A DNA stretch of 64,000 nt from Chitinophaga caeni (GTDB lineage: Bacteria; Bacteroidota; Bacteroidia; Chitinophagales; Chitinophagaceae), in NCBI RefSeq assembly GCF_002557795.1, contig NZ_CP023777.1, positions 4,473,001 to 4,537,000 of the forward strand, read 5' to 3'. A program made the position numbers and the translations under genes. Under the pieces are notes generated by a model. The model was given only the letters and a program-made list of their open reading frames with translations. It ran no database searches and was not told the DNA's origin. Shown in pieces: positions 27,193-37,167 of the stretch (its first letter is position 1; each line of letters opens with the position of its first letter).

Positions 27193-27223
27193 CAATATTA
27201 CCCAAAATACGGTTAAGAGTCAA
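27193..27223 (-). promoter_or_regulatory. Housekeeping promoter of the ECF sigma gene
   Basis: On the minus strand TTG (27223-27221), a 20-nt spacer, then TAATATTG (27200-27193), one mismatch from TAnnTTTG. It lies 34 bases upstream of the start codon. Confidence 0.5.
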
Positions 27224-27281
27224 TCTTTACCTTAATAGGCGGCTAAATGATCCGGTTGCGTATATTTTTATTTATATATTT

Positions 27282-27608
27282 AAACATTATTGTCCAACTC
27301 AATTTTAACCGTGGAGCACTTTTGATCCCTCAATAGTTCGATTCAATATTCATCTGCTCGTTTCTTGTGCTTTTTTGCTTGCCCAAAAAAGGTACCGAAA
27401 AAAGGCACAAATTGGCCATTACGGCCCCCAATTTGATCGCTCGATCCGGCTTTTGTACTACTGTATCGCCCAGCTTCCATTCCTTATCAACGGTGCGAAG
27501 TTCCACGGTTTTCTTGGCGGGGCTGAATAGATCCCCCTTCGCTTTTATTCTTGACTAGGTAAGGAATCCAAGTAAATTGGATGCATTTTTAGTCGGACAA
27601 CAATGATA
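27282..27608 (+). repeat. MITE-like element, copy 1
   Basis: About 327 bases, first of three similar copies in this window. The left end is CATTATTGTCCAACT, the right end AGTCGGACAACAATGATA; the ends are imperfect inverted repeats. The interior shares long stretches with the other copies, such as GTTCGATTCAATATTCATCT and GGTGCGAAGTTCCACGG. A hairpin pairs a T-run segment with an A-run segment around CTTGCC. A 63-codon frame inside is not conserved among copies, so the element is non-coding. Confidence 0.75.
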
Positions 27609-27966
27609 TTTTTATACTAAATCTATTTGTTAAACGCTATTTTATTTGACCGGATAAAGTTTTAGAACTCTTGTGTTTGGAAGTTCGAACTAGCAAGTCC
27701 AAAAACCAAGTTCTGAACATCGATGCTATTTAAAATAAAACCCTCCTCGTAAAAACGAAGAGGGGACGATCAACTCTAATGCGAAATATCAATTATTACT
27801 CCAATTGTTATGAGGATCTTTATATAGATAAAGTGATAAATAAGTTTAAAAGAACCCAGGATAATTAATTATCCCGGGGTATCATCCCTAATTCCTATTT
27901 ACTCATTATGAAATGTATTATTTAACCCGGGTTAGTAAGCATTTCAAAGAGTGCCCGAATATTTTT
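27609..27966. other. Intergenic region after MITE copy 1
   Basis: AT-rich, no gene seen. One imperfect hairpin (CCTCCTCG with CGAAGAGG, near 27742-27762) could be a terminator. The FGE gene ends at 27967. Confidence 0.35.
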
Positions 27967-29133
27967 TTATTGATTACTTGCTAGTTGTGTTTGCGAGGCA
28001 CTATTATCATCCTTTACGCAACGGAACCCTATGTTAGAAGAACCGGAATCATAAGATGTTCCCCTCCTTGCGCTTGGCCTGTAATTCACGCAATAATTAT
28101 CAGCACATAAAAATGATCCTCCTTTCGTAACACGTTCTTTCGCGTAAGGGTCGTCAGGATTGAAAGAGTGAGCAGGACCTTTCGGATTGCTATAAATTGT
28201 TCCGTTGTTCAATTTTTTATAACTGTTATAATCATACCAATCCGCTGTCCATTCCCAAACATTGCCGATCATATCAAATAAACCGTAATTATTATTAGGA
28301 AAACTCATTACGGGAGCCGTTCCGTCAAACCCATCGAGGTCTTCATTCCCGTAAGGAAATGATCCTTGGAAGGTATTCGCATAATATTTACCCGAGGGCA
28401 AAAATTCATCCCCCCAAGCGTAACGTTTAGATTTAAGTCCACCCCTGGCTGCATATTCCCATTCTGCTTCAGTCGGCAGCCTTTTGCCTGCCCATTTGCA
28501 ATATGCCTCTGCATCTTCCCACGAAACCTGTACCACCGGGTGATCCCATCGTCCTTCGAGGTTAGATCGAGGGCCCTCGGGATGTTGCCAGTTTGCGCCG
28601 CGTACCCATTTCCACCATTGCGAGATATCATCTTGACCCACTTTATGATCCGGCGCCATGAAAACGAGCGAGCCGGGTTGCAGTTCTTCATCGCTGGGTT
28701 TCGGTGTGCCGGGTGGAAGCATCTTCTTTAGTTCTTCCCAATCCGGCATTCTTTCTGCTACCGTGAGGTAACCCGTTTCATCCACAAATTTTTTAAACTG
28801 GCGGTTTGTTACTTCCGTTTTATCCATCCAGAAAGCATCGACCCTAACTTTATGAGATGGCCTTTCCTGTTCATAGGCTTCCATTTCGTTAGTACCCATT
28901 TCGAATGCACCCGCCGGAATATAAACCATGCCATCCAGCCCGGTTCCGGTTCCTGAAACTTTTACTTCGGTATGCATTCTTGCTGCGAACGTTCTCGGTG
29001 GAATGGCGCAGCACATCGTGCTATCTTTATAAATAGCCGCCGCTGCTTGTTGCTCCTTTGTTGGCCCTGTTTGGCAACTGGCTAATATAGCGGCGCTGCA
29101 CGCGATGCCCAATATCTTTAAATTATACTTCAT
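27967..29133 (-). CDS. Lipoprotein formylglycine-generating enzyme (SUMF1/FGE family)
   Basis: 388 residues from ATG 29133. The lipobox (CSAAILASC) exports and anchors it. The FGE-sulfatase domain runs from about residue 65 to the end: GMVYIPAGAFEMGTNE, DKTEVTNRQFKKFV, VQVSWEDAEAYCKWAGKRLP, TEAEWEYAARGG, GNVWEWTADWY, GFRCV. GGSFLCADNYC gives Cys343 and Cys348, with the five-residue spacing of the catalytic pair Cys336/Cys341 of human FGE, so it should be active. It oxidises the sulfatase-motif Cys to formylglycine. Its likely client is the arylsulfatase at 43385. It is last in a six-gene operon, 4 bases after the HAD gene. Confidence 0.9.
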   Translation of the reverse strand: MKYNLKILGIACSAAILASCQTGPTKEQQAAAAIYKDSTMCCAIPPRTFAARMHTEVKVSGTGTGLDGMVYIPAGAFEMGTNEMEAYEQERPSHKVRVDAFWMDKTEVTNRQFKKFVDETGYLTVAERMPDWEELKKMLPPGTPKPSDEELQPGSLVFMAPDHKVGQDDISQWWKWVRGANWQHPEGPRSNLEGRWDHPVVQVSWEDAEAYCKWAGKRLPTEAEWEYAARGGLKSKRYAWGDEFLPSGKYYANTFQGSFPYGNEDLDGFDGTAPVMSFPNNNYGLFDMIGNVWEWTADWYDYNSYKKLNNGTIYSNPKGPAHSFNPDDPYAKERVTKGGSFLCADNYCVNYRPSARRGTSYDSGSSNIGFRCVKDDNSASQTQLASNQ

Positions 29134-29137
29134 ACTA

Positions 29138-30205
29138 TCAAGGTTTATATACAACTTTCCAATCTTTCTGCATATCCATTAAGTACCATTGATGTTCTTT
29201 AGCCCAATCCAATGCTTTATCTAACCGACCGATCTTCGATTCACGGTCGTAGGCAAACTCACGGGTACTGTCGGTATGATGCACGATCATCATTAAACTT
29301 TTATACTTGGGATTGGAAGCAGTCCATTGCAACATCGGCAAATCGCCGTCCGAATTACCGAATGCGGCTACCGGCTTTCGGCCGATGATCCTGTCGATCG
29401 ACATCGGTTTGCCGACACCATCATCATTAAATTCGACGGCAGGTAATCTCATCAGTACGGGTTCATCTCCTTGCCATTGAAATTCGAGTTTTAGGTTACT
29501 GCCAATCACGCGGTCCCTCGGTATTCCATAAGCCTCCGTTACCCATGGCCGCATGAATGCTGTTTCTCCACCCGAAACGATGTACACGGTATAATCGTGA
29601 TCCTGTAAGAAACGGATCAGCTCAATCATCGGGAGAAATACCAAGTCTTTATATTTCTTTTTCTCCAGGGGATGCACGGCGGTATCGATCCATTTCGTTA
29701 CCATGTTTTCAAATTCGGTACTGGTCATACCTGAATGGCTCGTACCCAGTATTTTCATCAAACCTTTTTCACCTTGCGCCATCAAGGACTTTAAATCGTG
29801 GTTGATCACGGATTTGTATGGTTCTGTTTTACTCCAAGCAGGATGCGTGGCAGCCATCCCGCGAACCTGGTCCATTGCGAAGAAAAATTGGAAGTACACC
29901 GGTTGCTCCGACCATAATGTACCGTCATTATCAAATACGGCGACACGGTCTTCAACCGTTATAAAATTTTCACCGGAACTATCAATAGATTCCGTTACAA
30001 AGTTTAATATATTAGTCTTAAGCGGTCCTTCATTCCACGATGGTAAAGGATCGATATTTGTTGTACCAGTGATAGTCCCGGCAGTACTATCCGGTTGCTT
30101 TTTCACATCCATGCACGACGACATGAAAAACAGCAACACAAGGAAAAGCACGCCGGGAGTTTTCCAATAATAATGGCTATATTGAAAATAGATGAAACGC
30201 GTCAT
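29138..30205 (-). CDS. HAD-family phosphatase lipoprotein
   Basis: 355 residues. The N-terminal hydrophobic stretch ends in a lipobox-like FFMSSC. The HAD motifs are in order: I, VAVFDNDGTLW (nucleophile Asp); II, VYIVSGGETAFM; III, the Lys in DGVGKPMSI; IV, AAFGNSDGDLPML. The cap between I and II is helical. This group is usually described as a haloacid-dehalogenase-like phosphatase acting outside the cytoplasm; the substrate is unknown. It sits between the PepSY-like gene and the FGE gene in one operon. Confidence 0.88.
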   Translation of the reverse strand: MTRFIYFQYSHYYWKTPGVLFLVLLFFMSSCMDVKKQPDSTAGTITGTTNIDPLPSWNEGPLKTNILNFVTESIDSSGENFITVEDRVAVFDNDGTLWSEQPVYFQFFFAMDQVRGMAATHPAWSKTEPYKSVINHDLKSLMAQGEKGLMKILGTSHSGMTSTEFENMVTKWIDTAVHPLEKKKYKDLVFLPMIELIRFLQDHDYTVYIVSGGETAFMRPWVTEAYGIPRDRVIGSNLKLEFQWQGDEPVLMRLPAVEFNDDGVGKPMSIDRIIGRKPVAAFGNSDGDLPMLQWTASNPKYKSLMMIVHHTDSTREFAYDRESKIGRLDKALDWAKEHQWYLMDMQKDWKVVYKP

Positions 30206-30229
30206 GGTAAAATCAATTTATTAAGTGCA

Positions 30230-30772
30230 TTATTTTTCTTTAACAAAATTCCCATCCGTATCAAACAGTAACCTTTTCTTCTCTTTTCCTTTTACTACCA
30301 AAATCTCCCATTCTGCATTGATGGCATTCGGTTCGATGAGGCGTTTAACCTTATCGCTCTTTACATGGTAAGATTTATAATTGTTATAAACATAATCGCC
30401 AATCTTTTTAGGCATCTTAACATTCTTTGCTACTTCATTGGCGCGGACCAAGTTACCCTCCGCGTCATACAAGGCTTCGAGGTGCATATTTGTACCGGTG
30501 AGGTAAAGTTTGTAAAACTGCTCTGATCCATCGGGATGCTCCAATTCATCGATCTGCCAATCCTCCTTGTAAACATTTAGTGGAATTTTTACTATTTGCT
30601 TCAGGTTAGCATTGGGGTATTTCTTTTTATAAGCATCGATCACTTCGGGCGGTAATTGGTCGCTCTTAATTCTCTCAGCTTTCAACATGGTCTTGGAATC
30701 TTGTGCCATGGTATAATCCGTGGCAAATAAGAGTATAAAAGCAATTTGAAGAATGAATTTTAGAGATTTCAT
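30230..30772 (-). CDS. PepSY-like (DUF2874-type) exported protein
   Basis: 180 residues from ATG 30772, with a signal peptide (SLKFILQIAFILLFATDYTMA). The mature part has two related halves, each with a helix then a three-stranded sheet: PPEVIDAYKKKYPNANLKQI with FYKLYL and LEALYDAEGNLV, then KKIGDYVYNNYKSYHVKSDK with EWEILVV and LLFDTDGNFV. This is the layout of the putative beta-lactamase-inhibitor-like PepSY family. These are thought to bind partners in the periplasm. The operon context is envelope-associated. Confidence 0.8.
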   Translation of the reverse strand: MKSLKFILQIAFILLFATDYTMAQDSKTMLKAERIKSDQLPPEVIDAYKKKYPNANLKQIVKIPLNVYKEDWQIDELEHPDGSEQFYKLYLTGTNMHLEALYDAEGNLVRANEVAKNVKMPKKIGDYVYNNYKSYHVKSDKVKRLIEPNAINAEWEILVVKGKEKKRLLFDTDGNFVKEK

Positions 30773-30801
30773 AATACTAGATTTTAATTTATAAAAATGG
30801 A

Positions 30802-31494
30802 TCACTTTTGACCGATGGGTATTCCTACCCCTAACAACACCTGCCGCTGGTATGCGGTCTTGGCTTTATCCTTATAAAAGTTTGTCAACCCCAGGTTAAA
30901 GCCTGCATTAATTCTAATTCCCTTCCCTTTCATTAATACATATTGCATATCGAATGATAGTCCTACATCTACCAGGTGGGTATCACTTTTGCTATTGTAT
31001 GTATATGACTGGTCTACCTTATCATCATGGATAGTATATACATCTTTAGATTTTATCCTTGCCGCAAAGTATGGTCCCAGGGCCAGCCCCCATGATGGGT
31101 TCCATTTATAGCGGATCAATGGAGCGAAGGACAGGTATGTTTGCAAACGGTTAAATTCCTCCCCGTGGAAGATGGAATCGGTAGGAACAGTAAATGAGTC
31201 ACCGTACCCTAACTTCTTTCCACCTTTCGGTGATTTCATCACGATATCGATCGCGATTTCCCAGTTCTCCTTCCATGCATAAGTGGTATATGCACCGATT
31301 GCGAATCCGATCCTGGGGGTTTGCCCCGGTGCATTGGCAATCCAAGATGTTGAAGCGCCCAGGTAAATACCGACATGTATTTTATCGTTTTTCACCTTGT
31401 TGCCAAGCAGTAGGGCAATTAAAGCTTGTCCTTTAGACTCGGAACAGAAGATCGAAGCAACGATCAACAGTAAGCCATATTTCCACTTTATCAT
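30802..31494 (-). CDS. Outer-membrane beta-barrel protein
   Basis: 230 residues with a signal peptide ending near SKGQ. Alternating strands with aromatic girdles (GIYLGASTSWIANAP, RIGFAIGAYTTYAWKENWEIAIDI, LSFAPLIRYKWNPSWGLALGPYFA) indicate an 8-10-stranded porin-like barrel. The C-terminus (QVLLGVGIPIG) lacks the usual terminal aromatic. Function unknown. It lies 10 bases after the Omp85-like gene's stop and 29 before the PepSY-like start. Confidence 0.75.
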   Translation of the reverse strand: MIKWKYGLLLIVASIFCSESKGQALIALLLGNKVKNDKIHVGIYLGASTSWIANAPGQTPRIGFAIGAYTTYAWKENWEIAIDIVMKSPKGGKKLGYGDSFTVPTDSIFHGEEFNRLQTYLSFAPLIRYKWNPSWGLALGPYFAARIKSKDVYTIHDDKVDQSYTYNSKSDTHLVDVGLSFDMQYVLMKGKGIRINAGFNLGLTNFYKDKAKTAYQRQVLLGVGIPIGQK

Positions 31495-31504
31495 TAACAG
31501 TAAA

Positions 31505-32677
31505 TTATTTTAACCATGCGCTACCAAATTGTATATAAAACCCCCATTGTTCCGGCCCTTTCGCAATATCGGCTCCCATGTATAATTTAAATTTCCTCGC
31601 TAGCAAATACCTAAAACCCGTGCCGTAATTATATTCCCAACCGGCATCTCCAAATTCATCGTACGCATCGAAGGCTTTACCGGCGCCGGTGAAGAAAACT
31701 GCGCTCCAACGATGTGTTACATTCCATCGTTGTTCCGTCTCCACCAAGATGTTCGTGTTCCCTTGGTAGCGCCCCCTGGGGATGCCTCTTAAATCCAATC
31801 CCGGTTTAAAATAAAACGGGATATCACCGAAAACCTGTTGCATGTCGAAGCGGAAACCGCAGACCCACTTTTCCTGGTTACCCAGGGGAAGATATGCGTA
31901 CATATATCCATTTAAATGGGTATAATCGAAATCACTGCCAAAGAACTCCTGCGAAAAATTTGCGTCAAAATGAGCCTTGATACCACTATTGGGCGTAAAA
32001 ACATTATCACGCTTATCATATTCAATCAAGATACCGGGGATACTGCTGGTATTGTCCAGTTCTTTCGGCTTAAACAATGAATCCGGCAATATTGACTGCT
32101 CTAACTTCGCTTTTGTTTTTACAAATAAATATTGCATCCCCATGTACCAGTTAGACAGTCCCACCTGCTTTTGTAATCTAAGGAAGGCGGGGATTGACCT
32201 TATATTGGCCCCATATTTAACCTCCCCTTTAACCGGTATGGTTTTATAAAAATTTAAATTCATATTTAAATACCCGGCAAATACCTTGTAACGTAACTTC
32301 CACTTTATAATCGTGCTGCTCCTTCCCGCCCCTACACCCCAGCTTTTACTATCTGTATAAAAGCCAAATGCGCCCGTAATATCCGGCGGTATCCTGGCTA
32401 TATTCTCATGCTCCAAAACTGATAGAGGTTGTGTTCTTTTTTTCATAAATACCGGGGCTATGGCCGCGCCAAAACCGATAGCCGGTTCAGTAATGATATA
32501 AGGTACAGGAACAAACCCTTTTGCATTGATTATCCAATCACTTAAATCGATCGCGTTATCCAAAGAATCTTTTATGCTGAATTTCCATTCTTGCCGGCCT
32601 AATGAATCTTGTCCCTTGACATCAAAAAATATCAACCAACAAGAAAAAAAACAAAAGAACAACTTTGATCTAGCCAT
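31505..32677 (-). CDS. Omp85-superfamily (BamA-like) surface antigen
   Basis: 390 residues. A signal peptide ends near DVKG. The C-terminal barrel carries the Omp85 lid-loop signature (LRGIPRGRYQG) and ends in FGSAWLK. There are no POTRA domains, so this is not the essential BamA but one of the short barrel-only paralogues, such as those next to metallophosphatases and sulfatases. It may move lipids, proteins or small substrates across the outer membrane. ATG 32677 (MARSKLFFCFF) is preferred to a TTG at 32686. It follows the aromatic-rich gene by about 13 bases. Confidence 0.82.
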   Translation of the reverse strand: MARSKLFFCFFSCWLIFFDVKGQDSLGRQEWKFSIKDSLDNAIDLSDWIINAKGFVPVPYIITEPAIGFGAAIAPVFMKKRTQPLSVLEHENIARIPPDITGAFGFYTDSKSWGVGAGRSSTIIKWKLRYKVFAGYLNMNLNFYKTIPVKGEVKYGANIRSIPAFLRLQKQVGLSNWYMGMQYLFVKTKAKLEQSILPDSLFKPKELDNTSSIPGILIEYDKRDNVFTPNSGIKAHFDANFSQEFFGSDFDYTHLNGYMYAYLPLGNQEKWVCGFRFDMQQVFGDIPFYFKPGLDLRGIPRGRYQGNTNILVETEQRWNVTHRWSAVFFTGAGKAFDAYDEFGDAGWEYNYGTGFRYLLARKFKLYMGADIAKGPEQWGFYIQFGSAWLK

Positions 32678-32690
32678 CAGTACCAATTAA

Positions 32691-34769
32691 TTACCTTCTC
32701 CTAAATCCGCCACCACGGTTCATCCCCCCTCTATTACCTTGAAACCTTTGGAAGTTTTGCGCCTGCTGTCGCCCTCTTTGCCTTTCATTAAACTGGCGAT
32801 CCAGCTGTTGCCTGTTCATATTTCCACCGGGTGCATTCCATTGGTTGTTTTGCCTTTGCTGCCATTGACCATTTTCAGTACGTTTATAAATATTGCCCCT
32901 TTGATCAACATGAATATCATCGCGTATCCCTTGGCCAGCCCTATTGCTAATGCCCTGGCGGTCTGCACGATTTACCACACCCGTATTCCTGCCGGGGCCC
33001 ACACGGTTATTACGGCTGATTACATCATTTCTATTATTATAAATATTGCCGCTGCGGTTATTCAATACGTTGTTATTAAAATTGTTGATCCGAACATTAT
33101 TGACCACTACCGGCCTGGGCCCATAAACATGTGAATACGGGTAACAGAACGGTGGACGATAAACCGGTGGCCCCCACCAGCCGCCACCGAAATTGTAGCC
33201 GAAGCCAAAATGGAAAAACCCGACGCTCACGCCGAAGCCCATACTCCAGCCGGTCCAAGGATTATACGACATCCCGAAGCCCCAAGTCACCGGGCGGGGG
33301 TAATAAGCCCCGCCATACCAAGGAGAATAAGGATATCCCGTACCGAATACTACGGTTGGCCCCGCTATGTAGCAACCCGTATAACCGGGAGTATAGCCCA
33401 TGTATACTACGCTTGGAGTTACATCGTATATATAAACATACTTCGTATTATATACCGGTACACTCGGCGGAATTTTATCAACATCAGTTGGACGGGAAGT
33501 GGCAACTTGCCAAGGCCCTTTAGCACTATTCGACACAAACCAGACACCATCGTCTACGGCATAAAAACTCCCGCCCTCTTTCAAAACAGTAGAAGCGGTA
33601 TTGACAGCATAAGACAAGTCCGTTCCATCTATCGAAACAAATTTTGGTTCACCGTTGTAGCTAACACTCGTAGAAGCTTTATCCCTCTCAACCTTCGCAG
33701 TTTGCGGCACCTGTGCATCCAGTACTGCTTCCTTCGCCGCTTCCGTGCCCGGAACGCTGGCCAATACGATATCTTTAGCACTACCTTCCGGAATTTGAGC
33801 GAAGGAGCGCGGCAAAGAACCGGGATCAACATATACCCAATTTCCATGCAGCTCCTTTGATTTATACCAGCGTCCACTCAACAAGACATAATAATCTTGC
33901 GAAGCGATATCCATAAAAATATTATCATTGGAATTAGACATATATAACAGGTTCGCTACTGTTACCGGCGCAAAACTGGGCTTACCGCTAGACTGGATTA
34001 ACTCTGCCGGGACCAGGCTTACTACGATCTTGGGTAGCGAATCGAGGGGGATGGGTGATATTTTGTTGCCGCCGGTATTTAATTCGTGTTCAATTTTACT
34101 GACAGGTTTCGGGGGATGATTATCGTACGTCCAACCTGAAGTTACGGAGCTGGATTGAAACCACCTTCCCCCTACATACAAGTAATGCTTCTTTTTCCAA
34201 TTCACCATGAAATAAGGACTATTAACTAGTTTATCCAGTCCTAATTTTTCATCGCGCTCAAATTTAGGATCACCATCGATGAATACAAGCAGGGAAGTAT
34301 TTTCTTCAAAAATAATTTTCGGGGGATCATTTTTATAAGTATCGGCCGAGTAATTACCCGAAGGATCTAATTCGGCCAATAATTTATCCAGTGCAACCTC
34401 GTAATTATGTTTCGGCAATTCCGTTTCAAGCAAATGTTTGAACTCATCCATCCTGCTCGTATCAACACCATCGGGAAACTTCACTTGGCCAATGGTTAAC
34501 GATTCCAAGGTCACCATGCGGCTATCCCTATCCGTGCTCATCATCGCATTGATCCAAATTGCCCCAAATACGGGATCTTTTCCTTGCAAATTAATCGATA
34601 CCGCGGCTATAGCAGATAGCAAATTATTTTTGAATGATTGGGGTTCGGGTTGGTAGATTACGATATTACCGTTTTTTATGGCGATCGTACAAGGCCACTC
34701 CTCTCCTTTTACGAGGAAAGGCAATAGAATTAATAAAGAGATAGAAAGGAATATTCTATAACATCTCAT
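32691..34769 (-). CDS. Large exported protein with Gly/Tyr/Trp-rich and Asn/Arg-rich tail
   Basis: 692 residues with a signal peptide (IFLSISLLILLPFLVKG). The first ~430 residues contain repeated units around YLYVGGRWFQSSSVTSGW, YYVLLSGRWYKSKELHGNW and FYAVDDGVWFVSNSAKGPW, i.e. three copies of a WY/F-x-S sheet. A Gly-, Tyr- and Trp-rich region follows, probably surface-exposed or membrane-associated. The tail is basic, rich in Asn, Arg and Gln. Relatives are often called carbohydrate-binding family V/XII. It is the first gene of the six-gene operon. Sugar binding is unproven. Confidence 0.8.
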   Translation of the reverse strand: MRCYRIFLSISLLILLPFLVKGEEWPCTIAIKNGNIVIYQPEPQSFKNNLLSAIAAVSINLQGKDPVFGAIWINAMMSTDRDSRMVTLESLTIGQVKFPDGVDTSRMDEFKHLLETELPKHNYEVALDKLLAELDPSGNYSADTYKNDPPKIIFEENTSLLVFIDGDPKFERDEKLGLDKLVNSPYFMVNWKKKHYLYVGGRWFQSSSVTSGWTYDNHPPKPVSKIEHELNTGGNKISPIPLDSLPKIVVSLVPAELIQSSGKPSFAPVTVANLLYMSNSNDNIFMDIASQDYYVLLSGRWYKSKELHGNWVYVDPGSLPRSFAQIPEGSAKDIVLASVPGTEAAKEAVLDAQVPQTAKVERDKASTSVSYNGEPKFVSIDGTDLSYAVNTASTVLKEGGSFYAVDDGVWFVSNSAKGPWQVATSRPTDVDKIPPSVPVYNTKYVYIYDVTPSVVYMGYTPGYTGCYIAGPTVVFGTGYPYSPWYGGAYYPRPVTWGFGMSYNPWTGWSMGFGVSVGFFHFGFGYNFGGGWWGPPVYRPPFCYPYSHVYGPRPVVVNNVRINNFNNNVLNNRSGNIYNNRNDVISRNNRVGPGRNTGVVNRADRQGISNRAGQGIRDDIHVDQRGNIYKRTENGQWQQRQNNQWNAPGGNMNRQQLDRQFNERQRGRQQAQNFQRFQGNRGGMNRGGGFRRR

Positions 34770-35407
34770 TTTGAGTACATTTTCTTGGTGGAACCCAATT
34801 TGATGTATAGAATTTGTTATGCGAAGGAATGATTACATATATAAACGTAAAACGATCACAAAGGTTTAATAAAAATTTCCAAGTCGGCGGTAACATTTAT
34901 AAAACCCAGTATACCATATTAGTAATCAATCATTTGATCAGTAAAATCTATTAAATCACCCTATCTTAATAAACTGCCCAACCGAGATCTTCATATATCT
35001 TTAATTTAAAAAAGGTTCTATTATTATTAAATTTACCATTCTAAACAGCGTATAAAAAAAATTTAATTGACATTTCAACCTTTATCATAAAACGAATGTT
35101 TATATATAAATCCATTTTTTTTCAATCCTTTTAAACCTTTTCTAAAAAATGCTTGTTATATAATCCAAACACTGAAAAATACACTGATTAATACGAATCG
35201 TTAGCACTTGAACAGTTAGAACAAACCATGATTGTAAAGTAGAAATCCTGTATCTTATTCAATTGACCAGAAATCAATAAGTAAGTCGATTTTTTTCTAA
35301 GCATAGCACAATTTATCATCATCCATTAGGCTGTCATAATTAAAATGGCAGTTAGTCGTGATTATTGCCACAACACTGCAATTGACTATAACGATAAAAA
35401 AGATGCT
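34770..35407. other. Divergent intergenic region of the envelope island
   Basis: About 640 AT-rich bases between the 692-residue gene (minus) and the first DUF4136 gene (plus). It must hold promoters of both, but I see no full TTG/TAnnTTTG pair. No repeat or RNA gene is recognised. Confidence 0.35.
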
Positions 35408-36031
35408 ATGAAAAGATTCTCCGCTTTGCTATTGCTATCCGTAGCACTAATGACCGCTTGCCGGAAAGAACCTGATCTTTCCGACCTTTCTTTAAACTTC
35501 GTGGTACAGACAGACCGTGACCCCGGAGCGCAGTTTAACAGCTATAGTACATTCTATATTTCTGATACTATTGCATACTTATCTGCAAACAAAAATGATT
35601 CAATCCTAGTTGATGAGAATGCGAAGACCTTGGTGGCAACGATCAAGAGCAACATGGAAGCCAGAGGCTACACATTCGTAGAGAGGGATGAAGATCCAGA
35701 CCTCGGCATCAACACCATCGCGATCAAAGACATTACGGTGGGCATCGTTTACCCAGGTTATTGGTGGGGTTATCCGGGTTATTGGGATCCTTGGTACTGG
35801 GGTTGGTATTATCCTTATTATTACCCCTGGGCTACTGCTTATTCAGTTACAACGGGCAGTGTGATCGTAGAATTGATAGACCTTAAAAATGCGGACGAAA
35901 ACCAGAAGCTAAATGTTGCCTGGACCGCAAATCTTAACGGGGCACTTGGTTCTACTTCAACTAACGTGCAATTGGCAGTAGATGGTATAAACCAAGCCTT
36001 CACACAATCTCCTTACTTATCAGCCCAGTAA
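35408..36031 (+). CDS. DUF4136 lipoprotein with aromatic patch
   Basis: 207 residues from ATG 35408, with lipobox VALMTAC. The mature part is a DUF4136 domain: FNSYSTFYISDTIAYL near the start, LVATIKSNMEARGYTFVER, then the GSVIVELIDL strand and VAWTANLNG. About residues 115-140 are an extreme Trp/Tyr/Gly/Pro patch (PGYWWGYPGYWDPWYWGWYY), as in many family members. DUF4136 proteins are periplasmic or outer-membrane lipoproteins of unknown function. It is 21 bases upstream of a barrel gene. Confidence 0.85.
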   Translation: MKRFSALLLLSVALMTACRKEPDLSDLSLNFVVQTDRDPGAQFNSYSTFYISDTIAYLSANKNDSILVDENAKTLVATIKSNMEARGYTFVERDEDPDLGINTIAIKDITVGIVYPGYWWGYPGYWDPWYWGWYYPYYYPWATAYSVTTGSVIVELIDLKNADENQKLNVAWTANLNGALGSTSTNVQLAVDGINQAFTQSPYLSAQ

Positions 36032-36052
36032 TTCACCCAAAATCATTGCATC

Positions 36053-36670
36053 ATGAAAAAAATTCTCCTTACTATAGTTGTTTTGTTTTTCCTAAACAGG
36101 GCAACACAGGCGCAAACTAACCCGGTGAGTAATTTATACGGGTTATCCTGGGAAATCAGCATCCCCACTAACAATGACTTTCTAGACAAAACCAGTTTTG
36201 CAGGCGGGCGATTTGAATACCGTCATTTCTTATCCCAAGCGCCGGTTTCATTCGGCGTTTCGTTAAGTTGGAATTCATACGAGCAGTACATCCCCACGCA
36301 AACGATCACTTACAAAGATGGTAATGCTGCCATAACAACGGATATGGATCGCATCATATACACCGTGCCCATCCTGGCAACCGCCCATTATTATTTTAAT
36401 AACAACAGCGCGGTAACTCCCTATGCAGGTGTTGGTGTCGGCGCACAATATAGTGAGCAAGACATTTATTACAACATATTTGTTACAGATGAGTACAACT
36501 GGGGATTCGCGGTAAGACCGGAGATAGGTGTATTAATACATCCCAAAAGCAATAATTGGGGATTCCTACTAAGTGCAAACTACAATTTCGCAACAAACAA
36601 AAACAGTTTGTTTGATATCAATAATCTTAAGAGTTTCTCATTTAACATAGGACTCTATATTGGTCAATAA
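36053..36670 (+). CDS. Outer-membrane beta-barrel protein
   Basis: 205 residues with a signal peptide ending RATQA. The sequence alternates strands and turns in the OmpW/PagP-like style (FGVSLSWNSYEQYIP, YAGVGVGAQYSEQDIYY, FAVRPEIGVLIHPKSNNWGFLLSANYNF) and ends in SFNIGLYIGQ. An eight-stranded barrel is likely. It is cotranscribed with the DUF4136 gene and followed by a terminator. Confidence 0.8.
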   Translation: MKKILLTIVVLFFLNRATQAQTNPVSNLYGLSWEISIPTNNDFLDKTSFAGGRFEYRHFLSQAPVSFGVSLSWNSYEQYIPTQTITYKDGNAAITTDMDRIIYTVPILATAHYYFNNNSAVTPYAGVGVGAQYSEQDIYYNIFVTDEYNWGFAVRPEIGVLIHPKSNNWGFLLSANYNFATNKNSLFDINNLKSFSFNIGLYIGQ

Positions 36671-36762
36671 TAGTAACAAGTACAGTACAAAAATTAAACG
36701 GTATAAGAGCTTTGCTTATTAGCAAAGATTTGATGATTGCTAATTTGTTTATGCTTAGGAAC

Positions 36763-36792
36763 GGCTACGTCTTATCTAGGACGTAGCCTTTA
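36763..36792 (+). terminator. Terminator after the DUF4136-barrel pair
   Basis: GGCTACGTC (36763-36771) pairs perfectly with GACGTAGCC (36780-36788) over an 8-nt loop, followed by TTTATATT. Confidence 0.7.
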
Positions 36793-36846
36793 TATTGAGC
36801 TATTACGATGAATAATACATTCATAAAAACGTTTTCATCAAATTTA

Positions 36847-37167
36847 TACATTATTGTCTGACTAAATTTTCAATGAAAAAAATTATAATCGCCTTAAAAG
36901 TTCGATTCAATGTTCATCTGCTCGTTTTTGGAACCTTTTTGCTTGCCAAAAAGTATCAAAAAGGGCAAAAATTGGCCATCACGGCCGCCAATTTGATCGC
37001 TCTATCCAGCTTTTGTGCTACTGTATGACCCAGCTACCGTTCGCTATTAAAAGTACGAAGTTCTACGGTTTGTTGGCCGGGTTGAATAGATCATCATTCG
37101 CTTATATCCTTGACCAGGTAAGGACTTCAAGTAAATTTAAAGCAATTTTAGTCGTACAACAATGATA
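36847..37167 (+). repeat. MITE-like element, copy 2
   Basis: About 321 bases, the most diverged copy. The left end is TACATTATTGTCTGACTAAA, the right end TTTTAGTCGTACAACAATGA. It shares GTTCGATTCAATGTTCATCT, TTGGCCATCACGGCCGCCAA and TACGAAGTTCTACGG with the others. The left inner part differs where the other copies read AACCGGGGAGCA. It lies between the barrel terminator and the second DUF4136 gene. Confidence 0.75.

Noticed and set aside
27367..27558. 63-codon frame inside MITE copy 1
   Set aside because: The frame is not kept in the other two copies.
33131..33860. Two long plus-strand frames opposite the 692-residue gene
   Set aside because: They mirror a low-complexity region of the real gene and consist of Ile/Arg/His-rich nonsense.
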